Part shown: positions 25,946 to 34,522 of the stretch, in pieces | Numbering within the stretch: position 1 is the first letter of the stretch | How the letters are laid out: the number at the start of each line of letters is the position of its first letter | The notes under the pieces: model-generated | Database searches by the model: none | What the model was told of the DNA's origin: nothing | The model's input: the letters and a program-made list of their open reading frames with translations, nothing else | Source of the DNA: Undibacterium cyanobacteriorum | GTDB taxonomy: Bacteria > Pseudomonadota > Gammaproteobacteria > Burkholderiales > Burkholderiaceae_D | Reading direction: 5' to 3' | Length of the DNA: 64,000 nucleotides | Assembly (NCBI RefSeq): GCF_031326225.1 | Contig: NZ_CP133720.1 | Span: forward strand, 3,472,001-3,536,000 | Translations under genes and position numbers: made by a program

Positions 25946-28207
25946 TCAAAAACGATGCTCGTAATTGAGGCGTATATTCAATTTAGGTGGATTTGCATTG
26001 AAGCGTAGGATGCTGCCGTTGGCATCCCGATATTCGCTTCGCCCCACCGAGATTTGATGAATGAGATTATTCACACTGAGACGGAGATTCGAATTTTGGT
26101 CAAACTTCCACAATGCATAGGCATCAAGACTGCGCGCCGGAATTCCATAGTTCCATTGCTTCTCTGAAGTGCGAACCAAACCCGCATTCTGAAACGCATA
26201 GGCAGCGCCTAGTGTCAGCGGCAAACTTTGCGGTTTGTAATCAAAACCGACATTCACGCGTACCGGCACTTGAGAATCGAGCCGGTTATTCGGGCCTGGC
26301 ACCGTATCTACCGTCGAATGATTGAACCCGGCATTAGCGCGTAGATCGAGATTAGGGGCATCCTCCAACCATAAACGCATGGGAAATTTCGCCTCCAGTT
26401 CAACGCCCTTGGTAGTGGCATGTCCCACATTGGTGGGCATCACCACCCACAGTCCATCTTGATTGGACAACACATTGCGTGTAATACCATTAATTTTACG
26501 TAGGAAGAAATTAATACTGAATACGCCACCGCCCTCAACAAAATGCTCATAGCCCATATCAAATCCGGTCGCCAACTCTGGTTTCAAATTTGGGTTGGCA
26601 ATACTGTCTGGAGCCGTCGGGCTATTATTGGTCGAGTAGTAATGACGATGTACCAGATCCCATGAATTCACCGCTTTATAAGTCCGCGAAAACGCGAAGC
26701 GGACTTGTTGTTGAGGACGGTTGGGAATCTTATACAGTGTCTGAAAGATCGGACTCAAAACCGAAGACTTGTTCTGCACCTGGTCTACATCTGAACCTTG
26801 ACCAAACAAATGTATCCCTTCCCAACGAGCACCTAAATAGGCCGAGAGTTGTTGGTTAATGGTCCATTCATCTTGCACAAACAGCGCCGCTCTGCGCACG
26901 CGAAATTCAACATCCTCACGTTGTTCAATCGGCTGCACCACGGTGTTATACGCCGTTGTACCGGTCGTGTAGTTGTCACTACTTTGCCAGCGTGAGGCGG
27001 CTTCCCATCCTAGTGAAATCGCGTGATCTTCAACAAAAGGCACATTGTATTTGCCACTGGTACTCCAACCACGATTATAGTTTTCGGTCAGCACACGGCG
27101 CGCAAACAAAGCCCGTTCGTCGAGTTGGCGTCCAAAAGTCTGACCACTCGATTTTCCATGCCAGTAATGTGTTCCAAAACGTAATTCCAGCTTGGCACTA
27201 TCGCCCAACTTGCGAACCCAATTGGCGTTGTTGCTGAGATTCTGATTCTCGTTCTGCGTGTTGTAATCCTCATAGACAAAAGGATAGATCGCCCCCGTAT
27301 CACTCAAGGTGTTCAAACGAGACTCATTGTGATTGGAACCGGCACTCAGAAAAGAATTGAAGGTCACGACATCTTCATTTTCCAGATTCCAAATCAGGCG
27401 TGGCGCACTCGACACCGAGCGATTTCGACTATCGTCATGGGAGAAGGTGCGACGTGACTGAAACAGCTGTCCATTCGCATCGAAATTTTGTGTTTGACTT
27501 GTATTGCCCGCATTTTCATTATGTCCCGCATACACATTTAAAGGCAGACTATAAGAAAACTGTTCAGACTTATCCGAGAACTGCAAACTCGATGACATGC
27601 CGCCAATTTGTTCGCCTCTTTGATGAAAACCAAATTTAAAGAGATATTGCGCGACTTGCACACTCTTCTTCAAAATAATATTGATGGTACCGGCCACCGC
27701 TTGCGTGCTAAATTCGGCACTCGCAGAGCGGACGATTTCAATCCTTTCGATCAAATCAGGGGCTAGACTCTCGATCGAGAATCCCGGTGGACTGGGTTCA
27801 CCGTTTAGGAGAATTTGCGTATAACCTGAACCAAGGCCGCGCATGCGAATCGCACCGCCAACCACGCTCACACTCGGCAAACGTTTTAGAACATCGGCAA
27901 CGTCGGTATCGCCAAATCGCGCAATTTCTTCTTGCGTCACCACGATCTTGCTCGCCGTATCGAAACGACGCGAGTCATATTCTCGGTTACCTTTGACTTC
28001 CACTTTTTGCGACTTCGCTTCGCTCTTTTGCTTCAGGCTCTGTTTTGTGTTCTCTTTTGTGCTCTCATTGTTTTGCTTGCTCACAGTCTGTTGATTATTT
28101 TCCATCGCCAAATCCTCGGCGAAACAGGATACCGAGGTCAATGTGCTACTCAAAAAGCAGATTGAGATGAAGAAAGGCAAACGACGCAAACGAGAAACTA
28201 AGGACAT
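25946..28207 (-). CDS. TonB-dependent outer membrane receptor
   Basis: A 753-residue outer-membrane active transporter. The order is: signal peptide (about 1-30), a linker rich in Gln, Lys, Asn and Glu (about 33-70), a plug domain (about 70-175, with TQEEIARFGDTDVADVLKR and IRMRGLGSGYTQILLNGEP), then the 22-strand barrel ending in aromatic Phe (NYEHRF). No regulatory STN domain is present. The gene has no TonB, ExbBD or binding-protein neighbours, and no Fur box was identified upstream. The ligand could be a siderophore, sugar, vitamin or other; the sequence does not decide. Confidence 0.92.
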   Translation of the reverse strand: MSLVSRLRRLPFFISICFLSSTLTSVSCFAEDLAMENNQQTVSKQNNESTKENTKQSLKQKSEAKSQKVEVKGNREYDSRRFDTASKIVVTQEEIARFGDTDVADVLKRLPSVSVVGGAIRMRGLGSGYTQILLNGEPSPPGFSIESLAPDLIERIEIVRSASAEFSTQAVAGTINIILKKSVQVAQYLFKFGFHQRGEQIGGMSSSLQFSDKSEQFSYSLPLNVYAGHNENAGNTSQTQNFDANGQLFQSRRTFSHDDSRNRSVSSAPRLIWNLENEDVVTFNSFLSAGSNHNESRLNTLSDTGAIYPFVYEDYNTQNENQNLSNNANWVRKLGDSAKLELRFGTHYWHGKSSGQTFGRQLDERALFARRVLTENYNRGWSTSGKYNVPFVEDHAISLGWEAASRWQSSDNYTTGTTAYNTVVQPIEQREDVEFRVRRAALFVQDEWTINQQLSAYLGARWEGIHLFGQGSDVDQVQNKSSVLSPIFQTLYKIPNRPQQQVRFAFSRTYKAVNSWDLVHRHYYSTNNSPTAPDSIANPNLKPELATGFDMGYEHFVEGGGVFSINFFLRKINGITRNVLSNQDGLWVVMPTNVGHATTKGVELEAKFPMRLWLEDAPNLDLRANAGFNHSTVDTVPGPNNRLDSQVPVRVNVGFDYKPQSLPLTLGAAYAFQNAGLVRTSEKQWNYGIPARSLDAYALWKFDQNSNLRLSVNNLIHQISVGRSEYRDANGSILRFNANPPKLNIRLNYEHRF

Positions 28208-28454
28208 GAGAAATGAGGGGAAAAAGAGAATACGCCTGTATTTTCACACAAGCTGAAATCGTCACTGTAAGGAAACCAGAAGCTTCTCAGACCAATGTGC
28301 GTCTGAAAAGTTCAAGAACAGAAACCATGCCGATTGAAATACTGAGAGAATCTAGGAACTTCACGGTCTTTCGCGCCTCCAAACCGACTATCATATTCAG
28401 CTTCAGCACCATTTGGTTTTTCACCACAGCAGCAAAGACGCAGAAAGAATTGTC

Positions 28455-29114
28455 ATGATCAAACTTTACTATTCACCAGGAACCGCGTGCCTCGCGCCGC
28501 ACTTTTTACTCGAGGAGTTCAAGCTACCGTATGAATTGGTGTTGGTCGATACCAGTCGACAGGAGCACCAACGCGAAGCTTATCTCAAGCTCAATCCGCT
28601 TGGCAAAATCCCTTTGCTCACCGACCTCACCGAAGAGGAATTTTCGCTCACCGAAAGCGCGGCAATTTGTTTACACCTGCAGGATCGATTCGCTGCAAGC
28701 CACGCGCCTGCTTTCCATTTAGAGATAGGCTCGGCACAACGGGCGCAACTTTACAAGTGGATGCTCTACCTGTCCAACACTTTACAAGCAGAATTGATTA
28801 GCTACTTCTACCCAGAACGCTTGCTCGCCGAAGCTGAATTGGCTCAGAAAGTGAAAGAGAGTGCGGAAAACCGAGTCGCAACCATGCTCAGCTATATCGA
28901 GCAACATTTTGCACAAACAAAGGGACCGTATTTACTTGGCGACACGGTGTCGATTGCGGACTTCTATCTCTTTATGCTGGGGCGTTGGACCCGTGGCATG
29001 CAAAAACCGGCGCGCGCTTATCCACATTTAGGCGTATTCATGCAGCGCATGTTTGAACGCCCTTCGATCGTCACCAGTTTTTCGCAGGAAGGTCTACAAG
29101 CGCCGTATTTCTAA
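28455..29114 (+). CDS. Glutathione S-transferase
   Basis: A 219-residue GST. The N-terminal thioredoxin-like domain starts MIKLYYSPGTACLAPHFLLEE and carries NPLGKIPLL and the ESAAICLHL glutathione-binding motif. The helical C-terminal domain includes the conserved YLLGDTVSIADFYLFML. The short start at 28455 is preferred over an ATG 14 codons upstream because it begins at the first strand. The gene stands alone. A Cys in the SPGTACLAPH active-site loop resembles the bacterial beta-class and related enzymes; the cosubstrate is unknown. Confidence 0.92.
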   Translation: MIKLYYSPGTACLAPHFLLEEFKLPYELVLVDTSRQEHQREAYLKLNPLGKIPLLTDLTEEEFSLTESAAICLHLQDRFAASHAPAFHLEIGSAQRAQLYKWMLYLSNTLQAELISYFYPERLLAEAELAQKVKESAENRVATMLSYIEQHFAQTKGPYLLGDTVSIADFYLFMLGRWTRGMQKPARAYPHLGVFMQRMFERPSIVTSFSQEGLQAPYF

Positions 29115-29121
29115 GCGCATT

Positions 29122-29178
29122 TTCATCACTTAGTTCATCACTTAATTCATCGCCTAATTCATCAGCTAAATCATCACC
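29122..29178. repeat. Tandem repeat, 12-base unit, about 4.7 copies
   Basis: Copies of TTCATCACTTAA and close variants lie head to tail directly after the GST gene, ending at the A run of the next terminator. Each unit carries a TAA or TAG, so all copies give stops in one frame. Confidence 0.85.
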
Positions 29179-29220
29179 AAAAAAACGCCCTCTGCGAAGT
29201 CGTTTCGACTTCGAGAGGGC
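29179..29220 (-). terminator. Rho-independent terminator of the M20 peptidase gene
   Basis: A long stem (GCCCTCT + CGAAGTCG at 29187-29202 with CGACTTCG + AGAGGGC at 29206-29220, one bulged base) followed on the minus strand by seven T. It lies 78 bases after the peptidase stop and may also end the GST transcript from the other side. Confidence 0.85.
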
Positions 29221-29297
29221 CCGTCCTTGCATATCAATTTCAGTCTTTGCTGCGATCGAATTTCAGCAGCGGTTTTAGCACCAAATTCAAAGCCTTA

Positions 29298-30710
29298 TCA
29301 TTTGCTAAAATTCGACTGATCCAACTTCTTCATAAGTCGGTAGATAAACTCGATTTCCTGCGCAAACACTTCTTTGTGGATACGTTCATCACGACCATGA
29401 GCGCGACCATCATCCAGATCATCGAACATTGCGTCGATGCCATAGGTCGGCAAGCCAGCGGCGCGGGTGTAAATGCTATCGGACGCGCCTGCCGTCATAC
29501 TCGGGAGCACCACAATTTCTGGCCACATAGAATGCGTCACCGACTCCACCGTTTGCCGAATCATGGCTGAAGGTGGCGACTCAGGGCTGGGGCGAGCTGG
29601 CGTTCTAACACTGAACTTTACACTTGGATCATTGACCACTTTTTTCAACAGCGCCTCCGTTTGCGCCTGTGTTTCGCCCGGCACTACGCGGCATTGCATG
29701 GTGGCTTTCACGCGCTGCGGTAAAGCATTTTCAGCATGGCCGCCATTAATCTCAGTCACCGTACAAGTGGTGCGCATCTGTATATTGGTCTCGACTTCTT
29801 GCGACAAACGACGCGCGGCACTGAGATCAGCTTGTGCGGCGGCGACTGCCAACATATCTTGCTTGACCTGTCCCTTCTCGAGCGCTGCGCGCCCTTTGAA
29901 ATAAAGCTTCACTGTCTCGGTCAAATGCAGAGGAAAGGCATGATCCGAAAGGCGCGCCAAGGCCTTCGACAAACGATAAATCGGATTGTCCTTGGTTGGA
30001 CGCGAACTATGCCCGCCTTTATCGGTCACCTCCAATTCAAAACTGAGGAACATTTTCTCGCTCGTTTGCATCGTCAAATACAGTTTCTTACCATTTTTAA
30101 TTGCCGCTTCACCTGCATCAGGATTAATCACCAAGCCCGCCTTCACCAGTTCTGGCTTATTACGCAATAACCAATCAACGCCATTGGCTTCCCCACCAGC
30201 CTCTTCGTCGGCGGTGAATGCAACGATGATGTCACGCTGCGGTACATGGCCCTCTTGTTTCAAGCGGATCAAGCTAGTGGCCATAGCGCTGTCTTGACCC
30301 AACATATCGATCACACCGCGACCATAGAGCCAACCATCTTTTTCGGTCAGTACAAAAGGATCGAAATTCCAATCCTCACGTTTCGCTTCAACGACATCAA
30401 GATGACCGATAAACAAGGTCGCATTGTCGGAAGTTTTGCCTCTTAAACGCACCACCAAGTTCCCTTTGTGCGGATGATCAGCGGGGGCCAATAGATGCAA
30501 ATCTTGCTCTGCAAATCCCGCGGCGCGCAAACGACTCGCCAACAACTGCGCTGCCTTCGTCGAACCTTGCTCGTGCACTGGCTTACTAGCCACTAACTCG
30601 GCCAATATCTCGCGTCCAACTTGGGTATAGTCTTTATTGGTTACCGTTTGGTTTTGAGCGATTGCAGATGGAACAAGTACCGCAAGACTCAATCCGACAG
30701 CCGTCGCCAT
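29298..30710 (-). CDS. Secreted M20 family metallopeptidase
   Basis: A 470-residue zinc peptidase of the M20/M25/M40 group. A hydrophobic leader ends near residue 19 (SAIAQ), so it should be exported, although the leader lacks the usual Lys or Arg at the start. The di-zinc site can be traced: FIGHLDVVEA with the catalytic Asp two residues after His, GRGVIDMLGQD, and FTADEEAGGE with the general-base Glu, and a later GHSSRPTKDNP in the lid domain. These are typical of carboxypeptidase-like members such as Gly-X or dipeptide hydrolases. The gene is monocistronic with its own terminator. Confidence 0.9.
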   Translation of the reverse strand: MATAVGLSLAVLVPSAIAQNQTVTNKDYTQVGREILAELVASKPVHEQGSTKAAQLLASRLRAAGFAEQDLHLLAPADHPHKGNLVVRLRGKTSDNATLFIGHLDVVEAKREDWNFDPFVLTEKDGWLYGRGVIDMLGQDSAMATSLIRLKQEGHVPQRDIIVAFTADEEAGGEANGVDWLLRNKPELVKAGLVINPDAGEAAIKNGKKLYLTMQTSEKMFLSFELEVTDKGGHSSRPTKDNPIYRLSKALARLSDHAFPLHLTETVKLYFKGRAALEKGQVKQDMLAVAAAQADLSAARRLSQEVETNIQMRTTCTVTEINGGHAENALPQRVKATMQCRVVPGETQAQTEALLKKVVNDPSVKFSVRTPARPSPESPPSAMIRQTVESVTHSMWPEIVVLPSMTAGASDSIYTRAAGLPTYGIDAMFDDLDDGRAHGRDERIHKEVFAQEIEFIYRLMKKLDQSNFSK

Positions 30711-31340
30711 CAGACTTTTTTCACGTGATAGAAAGATGTACGCTTTTGAGCGACTTCCTGCGCTCGGTTAATGAAGGACATGTTTCGTTTTCCCTTTGCT
30801 CTGAGGTCAATGACAAGACTCCACCTCGTCGAAGCCTTATGAATAATGCTTGAGTAATTGCGGGATGATTTGTTCGAGATTCCCAACACTTTCCAAGCTA
30901 CTGTCGTCTTTAGAGGACTTTTTCTAAAACGCGATCACACTCGACTCTAACGCATGTTCTCAGAGGGAAGCAATGCAAATAGTCTATCAATCTCCTATTC
31001 ATTCAAGGTGTTTTCTTTGTTGCATCGCAAATAGACAGTGCCATACAAGCATTCCAATATGACACACACATCAGCAGGACACCTCAAGATCCCTATTAAA
31101 GGACACGTGCGAAGCTGATTGTAACGTCACTGACTAATGACGTTCGGGAGGAGACAGTCCGAGCCGCATTCATCACATTAATCAGTGTTTTAGTTTCACT
31201 CATCCGTTTGCCAATTTTTGAAAGCCATCATGATCAGGCGGGGCGAAGCTTTGTCCAAATTCCGGTGACCATCAGAAATTGCAAATCCTCATCGAAGCTT
31301 CCGCAAGAAGCAACGAGATATTAGAGTCAAAGGGAGTCGC
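30711..31340. other. Long intergenic region upstream of the secreted hydrolase
   Basis: About 630 bases between divergent genes with no supported coding sequence. It must contain two promoters. The one clear structure is an inverted repeat, AACGTCA at 31123-31129 and TGACGTT at 31138-31144 with an 8-base gap, a shape and size fitting a dimeric regulator site. A 29-codon frame at 30973 has a partial ribosome site but no family likeness. Confidence 0.5.
31123..31144. promoter_or_regulatory. Inverted repeat, possible operator
   Basis: Perfect 7-base arms AACGTCA/TGACGTT with centre spacing of 15 bases, about 200 bases upstream of the hydrolase ATG. No regulator gene is adjacent, so the binding protein is unknown. 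Confidence 0.35.
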
Positions 31341-32240
31341 ATGATGAAATTTACACTCAGCTTCAAGAAAGTTTTTATCTCATTTGTATTACTGAGCCTC
31401 AGTGCTTTATCGAATATTGCCAGTGCGGAGAACTACACGCTTTGGATCAATGGTCGTACTGGTGGCGGTGTGGTTGGTAACTATAATAGTTTCACCTATT
31501 GGGGACCGGCGACGACCGCTGCAGGCGTCAACAAGAAATCTGTCAACTGGGACGGTTACAACAGTATCGCATCACAAAACAGCAAAATTCGTGATGCGCT
31601 CGATTGCTTTTGCACGGGCTCCAATTGGTGTTATGTCGCCACCCATAGTGCCGGCGACTTAATGTTAGGTTATACCTTGGCAAATTATGGCGGCTCGGCT
31701 CGCATGAAAAAAAATGCAGTCGCCAATTCCACTGGTCAGTGCGGTAACAGCGACGGCACCAGCCAAGTGGGCTGGAACATTAAATGGGTACGTACCGCCT
31801 CCGGTGCTGCTGGGGGTTCTGAGTTGTCCGACGCAGGTTCTTGGACAACGTCTGAGCCCTTGGTCAAAGATTTAAAGACAAGTACCGCACGCGCCATGTA
31901 TAACCACAATGAAACACGCAACGTCTGGTTCTACATGTATGCCGGCGCCAAAGGCACATTGTATTCAGGTATTTTGCCAGGTCAGGATGACGAAGCAGTT
32001 TCTTATCACTCGACCGGCGGTGTAGCGGGGTCGTCTGGAAGCTCTTTATGCAACCCAAGTGATTGGTTCTGCAATGACCTAACCATGGGCACAGCAGCCA
32101 ATGAAGGCGGTTCGGTCAAATGGGCCTACCATTCGGTCGTCTTTAGAGATGATGCCGAAGCCTACAACCACTACGCGAATGGGAACTGGCAAGGCATCAT
32201 TTCAGTGGTGCGAGCGGCGATGGTCAGTTATGCTCTCTAG
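31341..32240 (+). CDS. Secreted alpha/beta-hydrolase-like (lipase-like) protein
   Basis: I do not recognise a named family, but the plan of a secreted lipase-type hydrolase is visible. A signal peptide ends near residue 29 (NIASA). Residues 97-105 (CYVATHSAGD) form a hydrophobic strand leading into a Ser elbow, THSAG in place of GHSxG, with Ser103 as likely nucleophile. Residues 152-163 (TASGAAGGSELSD) match the stretch after the sixth strand of lipases, where TPHRGSELAD-like sequence is usual. Asp216/217 (PGQDDEAV) and His264 (WAYHSVV) are in the right order for the rest of a triad. Six cysteines (89, 91, 97, 134, 237, 244) fit an oxidised exported protein. A GGGAG site precedes the double ATG. 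Activity and substrate are inference. Confidence 0.62.
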   Translation: MMKFTLSFKKVFISFVLLSLSALSNIASAENYTLWINGRTGGGVVGNYNSFTYWGPATTAAGVNKKSVNWDGYNSIASQNSKIRDALDCFCTGSNWCYVATHSAGDLMLGYTLANYGGSARMKKNAVANSTGQCGNSDGTSQVGWNIKWVRTASGAAGGSELSDAGSWTTSEPLVKDLKTSTARAMYNHNETRNVWFYMYAGAKGTLYSGILPGQDDEAVSYHSTGGVAGSSGSSLCNPSDWFCNDLTMGTAANEGGSVKWAYHSVVFRDDAEAYNHYANGNWQGIISVVRAAMVSYAL

Positions 32241-32290
32241 TGATCCTTGTCTCGTTGAACTAACGAACATCTGAGCATCTTCAATGCATT

Positions 32291-32327
32291 AGCGGACCGA
32301 TTCGTCGCCAGACACGGTCCGCTTTCT
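32291..32327 (+). terminator. Terminator between the hydrolase and its downstream gene
   Basis: A 9-bp stem (AGCGGACCG at 32291-32299, CGGTCCGCT at 32315-32323) followed by TTTCT. It lies 50 bases after the hydrolase stop and ends 14 bases before the next ATG, so it would lower read-through into that gene. Confidence 0.7.
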
Positions 32328-32340
32328 ACTTAGCCCCACC

Positions 32341-33624
32341 ATGACGAATCAGAATCACAGTAAAAAGAAATCGCGCTCGAACGCACACACAGCAGAGCCC
32401 CGTAAGAAGGTCCCCTCGCCGATTACTTTAGGCTCTGGTCTGGTGGTCGTCATCGCCTGTATCGCCGCTTGGAATTTATGGCCCAATAAAAACGATTCGA
32501 TTGGAGATACTCAGGCGAAGCCCGCCGCAACACGAAACCAATTCGACAACCCGTCCTCAATGCCGGTAGTGAGCAATAGTGTTGCTCCCTTGGTCGCAGA
32601 AGAAAACAAAAGACGTGCGCAAGCCCAGTTCGAACAGGTTGCGAAAACTTATTGCTCTTATTTAGAAAGCACCAAATATCCTAATAATTCACGACCGATT
32701 TCGCAGCACCCTGATCAAATCTATCCAAACCAAGCGGTGAAAGAATCTCATCCTATGCGCAACCAGTATGGTGGTGCAGACCGCTCTATCATGCTACAAA
32801 CAAGTCAATCGCGGATCTATCTCGCCGCCAATGAAACGGTGCAACTAAGCTTGAAGGCCGTCGATCAAAATGGCAATCCGCAAAACTTGCGTATCGAAAG
32901 CGCCAGTGCGCGAGGCTTAGTGTTTGACAGCAAAGCCAGCCCACCAATTCTGAACATTAATTTCTCCGCCAATAGTGGCGAACCCGGCTCTCTCAGTACA
33001 AGCGTTGCACCGGCAGCGTCAAGTTTCGCTCGCTTTGATGGAACGATTCGAGTTGATATCAGTTATCAAGTGAACGACAAACGTGGACAGGTCTTTTTCG
33101 ATTTCATTTATTCGCCTGAAACCCCGGCGGTTTGGAGTGGAAAAATACGAGAAACGACAGAGAACGGCGACCTCAAGTTCTTCTTACCTGTGACGATCAA
33201 GACACCCGGCCGCTATCTCGCAAGCGCCCGACTTGACGACGCCAAAGGAAAACCGGTGGCCTATTTGAGTTTCAACGATCTCTTAAAACAGAGCGATACT
33301 GAGATTCCATTGACGGTCGCGGGAAAGCTCATCCGTGACTTAGAGGTTCAATTCCCAGTCACCCTGCGCGACATCGATGCTTATCTTCTAAAGGAAAACG
33401 TTGATCCTGATCGCCAACTGATGCCGCGCCTTGAAGGTGCGCAGTACCTCAGTAAAGTCTATCCACTCAAAGGTTTTTCAAATGATGAGTGGCAAAGCGA
33501 AGAGCGTTCACGCTACCTGACCGAGTTCGGCAAAGATGTGCAATTGGCACGCTCAGCTTTAATTGCCACAGATCCTAGCTTGGGACAAAGTCCTAAAGTG
33601 ATCGATCCATGCCTTACAAAATAA
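32341..33624 (+). CDS. Membrane-tethered protein of unknown function, follows the secreted hydrolase
   Basis: Not recognised. The 427-residue protein has a basic cytoplasmic N-terminus (1-26), one transmembrane segment (about 29-48, ITLGSGLVVVIACIAAW), an Ala/Pro/Asn-rich spacer to about 85, a helical stretch to about 110, then beta-rich sequence from about 140. That includes an Ig-like region (YLAANETVQLSLKAVDQNG) and a second beta block (GRYLASARLDDAKGKPVAYL). The bulk should be periplasmic. It lies 100 bases behind the hydrolase on the same strand. Lipases of Pseudomonas and Burkholderia need a membrane-tethered foldase encoded just downstream, but those are helical, so this would be an analogue, not a homologue. 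That role is a guess. Confidence 0.6.
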   Translation: MTNQNHSKKKSRSNAHTAEPRKKVPSPITLGSGLVVVIACIAAWNLWPNKNDSIGDTQAKPAATRNQFDNPSSMPVVSNSVAPLVAEENKRRAQAQFEQVAKTYCSYLESTKYPNNSRPISQHPDQIYPNQAVKESHPMRNQYGGADRSIMLQTSQSRIYLAANETVQLSLKAVDQNGNPQNLRIESASARGLVFDSKASPPILNINFSANSGEPGSLSTSVAPAASSFARFDGTIRVDISYQVNDKRGQVFFDFIYSPETPAVWSGKIRETTENGDLKFFLPVTIKTPGRYLASARLDDAKGKPVAYLSFNDLLKQSDTEIPLTVAGKLIRDLEVQFPVTLRDIDAYLLKENVDPDRQLMPRLEGAQYLSKVYPLKGFSNDEWQSEERSRYLTEFGKDVQLARSALIATDPSLGQSPKVIDPCLTK

Positions 33625-33693
33625 GAGCAAGGCAGACCTGAGGTTTGAGTCGTTGGGTAAGTACGAGTATGATCATGTCCATCAGTCATTCAT

Positions 33694-34371
33694 ATGAACG
33701 CAGCACTACTGGATATGACCCCCGTTAAAAACTTCGTTTATCATCGCCCTCGTTTAAGCTTAGCCTTGCTGATTGGCAGCCTAGTCGGCTTCGTCATTCC
33801 ATTTCAAAGTGAAACAATCACACGCGCTTTGGTTGCTTGGAATGCTGGCATTTGGACCTATCTGATACTCATGGCTTGGCTCATGAGTCGGGCCAATCAC
33901 CATCAAGTGTGTGAAATCGCTCAACAGGAAGATCGCAGTGGCATCAGTGTGCTGCTACTGATGTCGATCTGCTCAGTCTTCAGTTTAGCCGCCATCGTTT
34001 GGGAATTATCCGCCGTTAAAGACCTCACGCCAGCGATCCGCATTGCCCACTACATTCTTACTTGCATCACCATCGTGGGAGGCTGGTGCTTTATGGCGGT
34101 GCTATTTACCTTTCACTACGCCCGCCTCTATTACACTGCCGACAAAAAACATTCCCCTTTGGTGTTTCCCGACCAAGAGATCCTGCCAAACTATTGGGAC
34201 TTTCTTTATTTTTCTTTCACCATCGCGACGGCCGCTCAAACCTCGGACGTCATCGTTCGCTCGCGATCGATGCGTAAGACTGTGTTGGCGCAATCCGTGT
34301 TGAGCTTCTTTTTTAACATCAGCATTCTCGGGCTTTCTATCAATATCGCGGCCGGTTTGGTCAATGCCTGA
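33694..34371 (+). CDS. DUF1345 family membrane protein
   Basis: A 225-residue polytopic membrane protein of the DUF1345 family, function unknown. About five hydrophobic helices are visible (for example LALLIGSLVGFVIPF and the C-terminal VLSFFFNISILGLSINIAAGL). The family signature is the pore-like NYWDFLYFSFTIATAAQTSDV followed by RSMRKTVLAQSVLSFFFN, which resembles the filter and inner helix of two-TM ion channels. It follows the tethered protein by 69 bases and could be cotranscribed with it. No clear ribosome site precedes the ATG. Confidence 0.88.
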   Translation: MNAALLDMTPVKNFVYHRPRLSLALLIGSLVGFVIPFQSETITRALVAWNAGIWTYLILMAWLMSRANHHQVCEIAQQEDRSGISVLLLMSICSVFSLAAIVWELSAVKDLTPAIRIAHYILTCITIVGGWCFMAVLFTFHYARLYYTADKKHSPLVFPDQEILPNYWDFLYFSFTIATAAQTSDVIVRSRSMRKTVLAQSVLSFFFNISILGLSINIAAGLVNA

Positions 34372-34400
34372 GCGTCGAATCGCCTAGAAAATCGCTGCAC

Positions 34401-34433
34401 AAAAAAAGCCGACCAAGTCATTTGGTCGGCTTT
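34401..34433. terminator. Bidirectional terminator between DUF1345 and DUF4139 genes
   Basis: A 12-bp perfect stem (AAAGCCGACCAA at 34405-34416, TTGGTCGGCTTT at 34422-34433). Seven A on the left give a T run on the minus strand, so it ends the DUF4139 transcript well; the plus-strand T run is short. Confidence 0.85.
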
Positions 34434-34522
34434 GAGTCCATCGAAATTCAAAATGCGTGGATGAATCTTCGCGCTATCACTTCAGCTGTTTCCATTTCAT
34501 GATGGCTCGTAGCGTCTTCATT

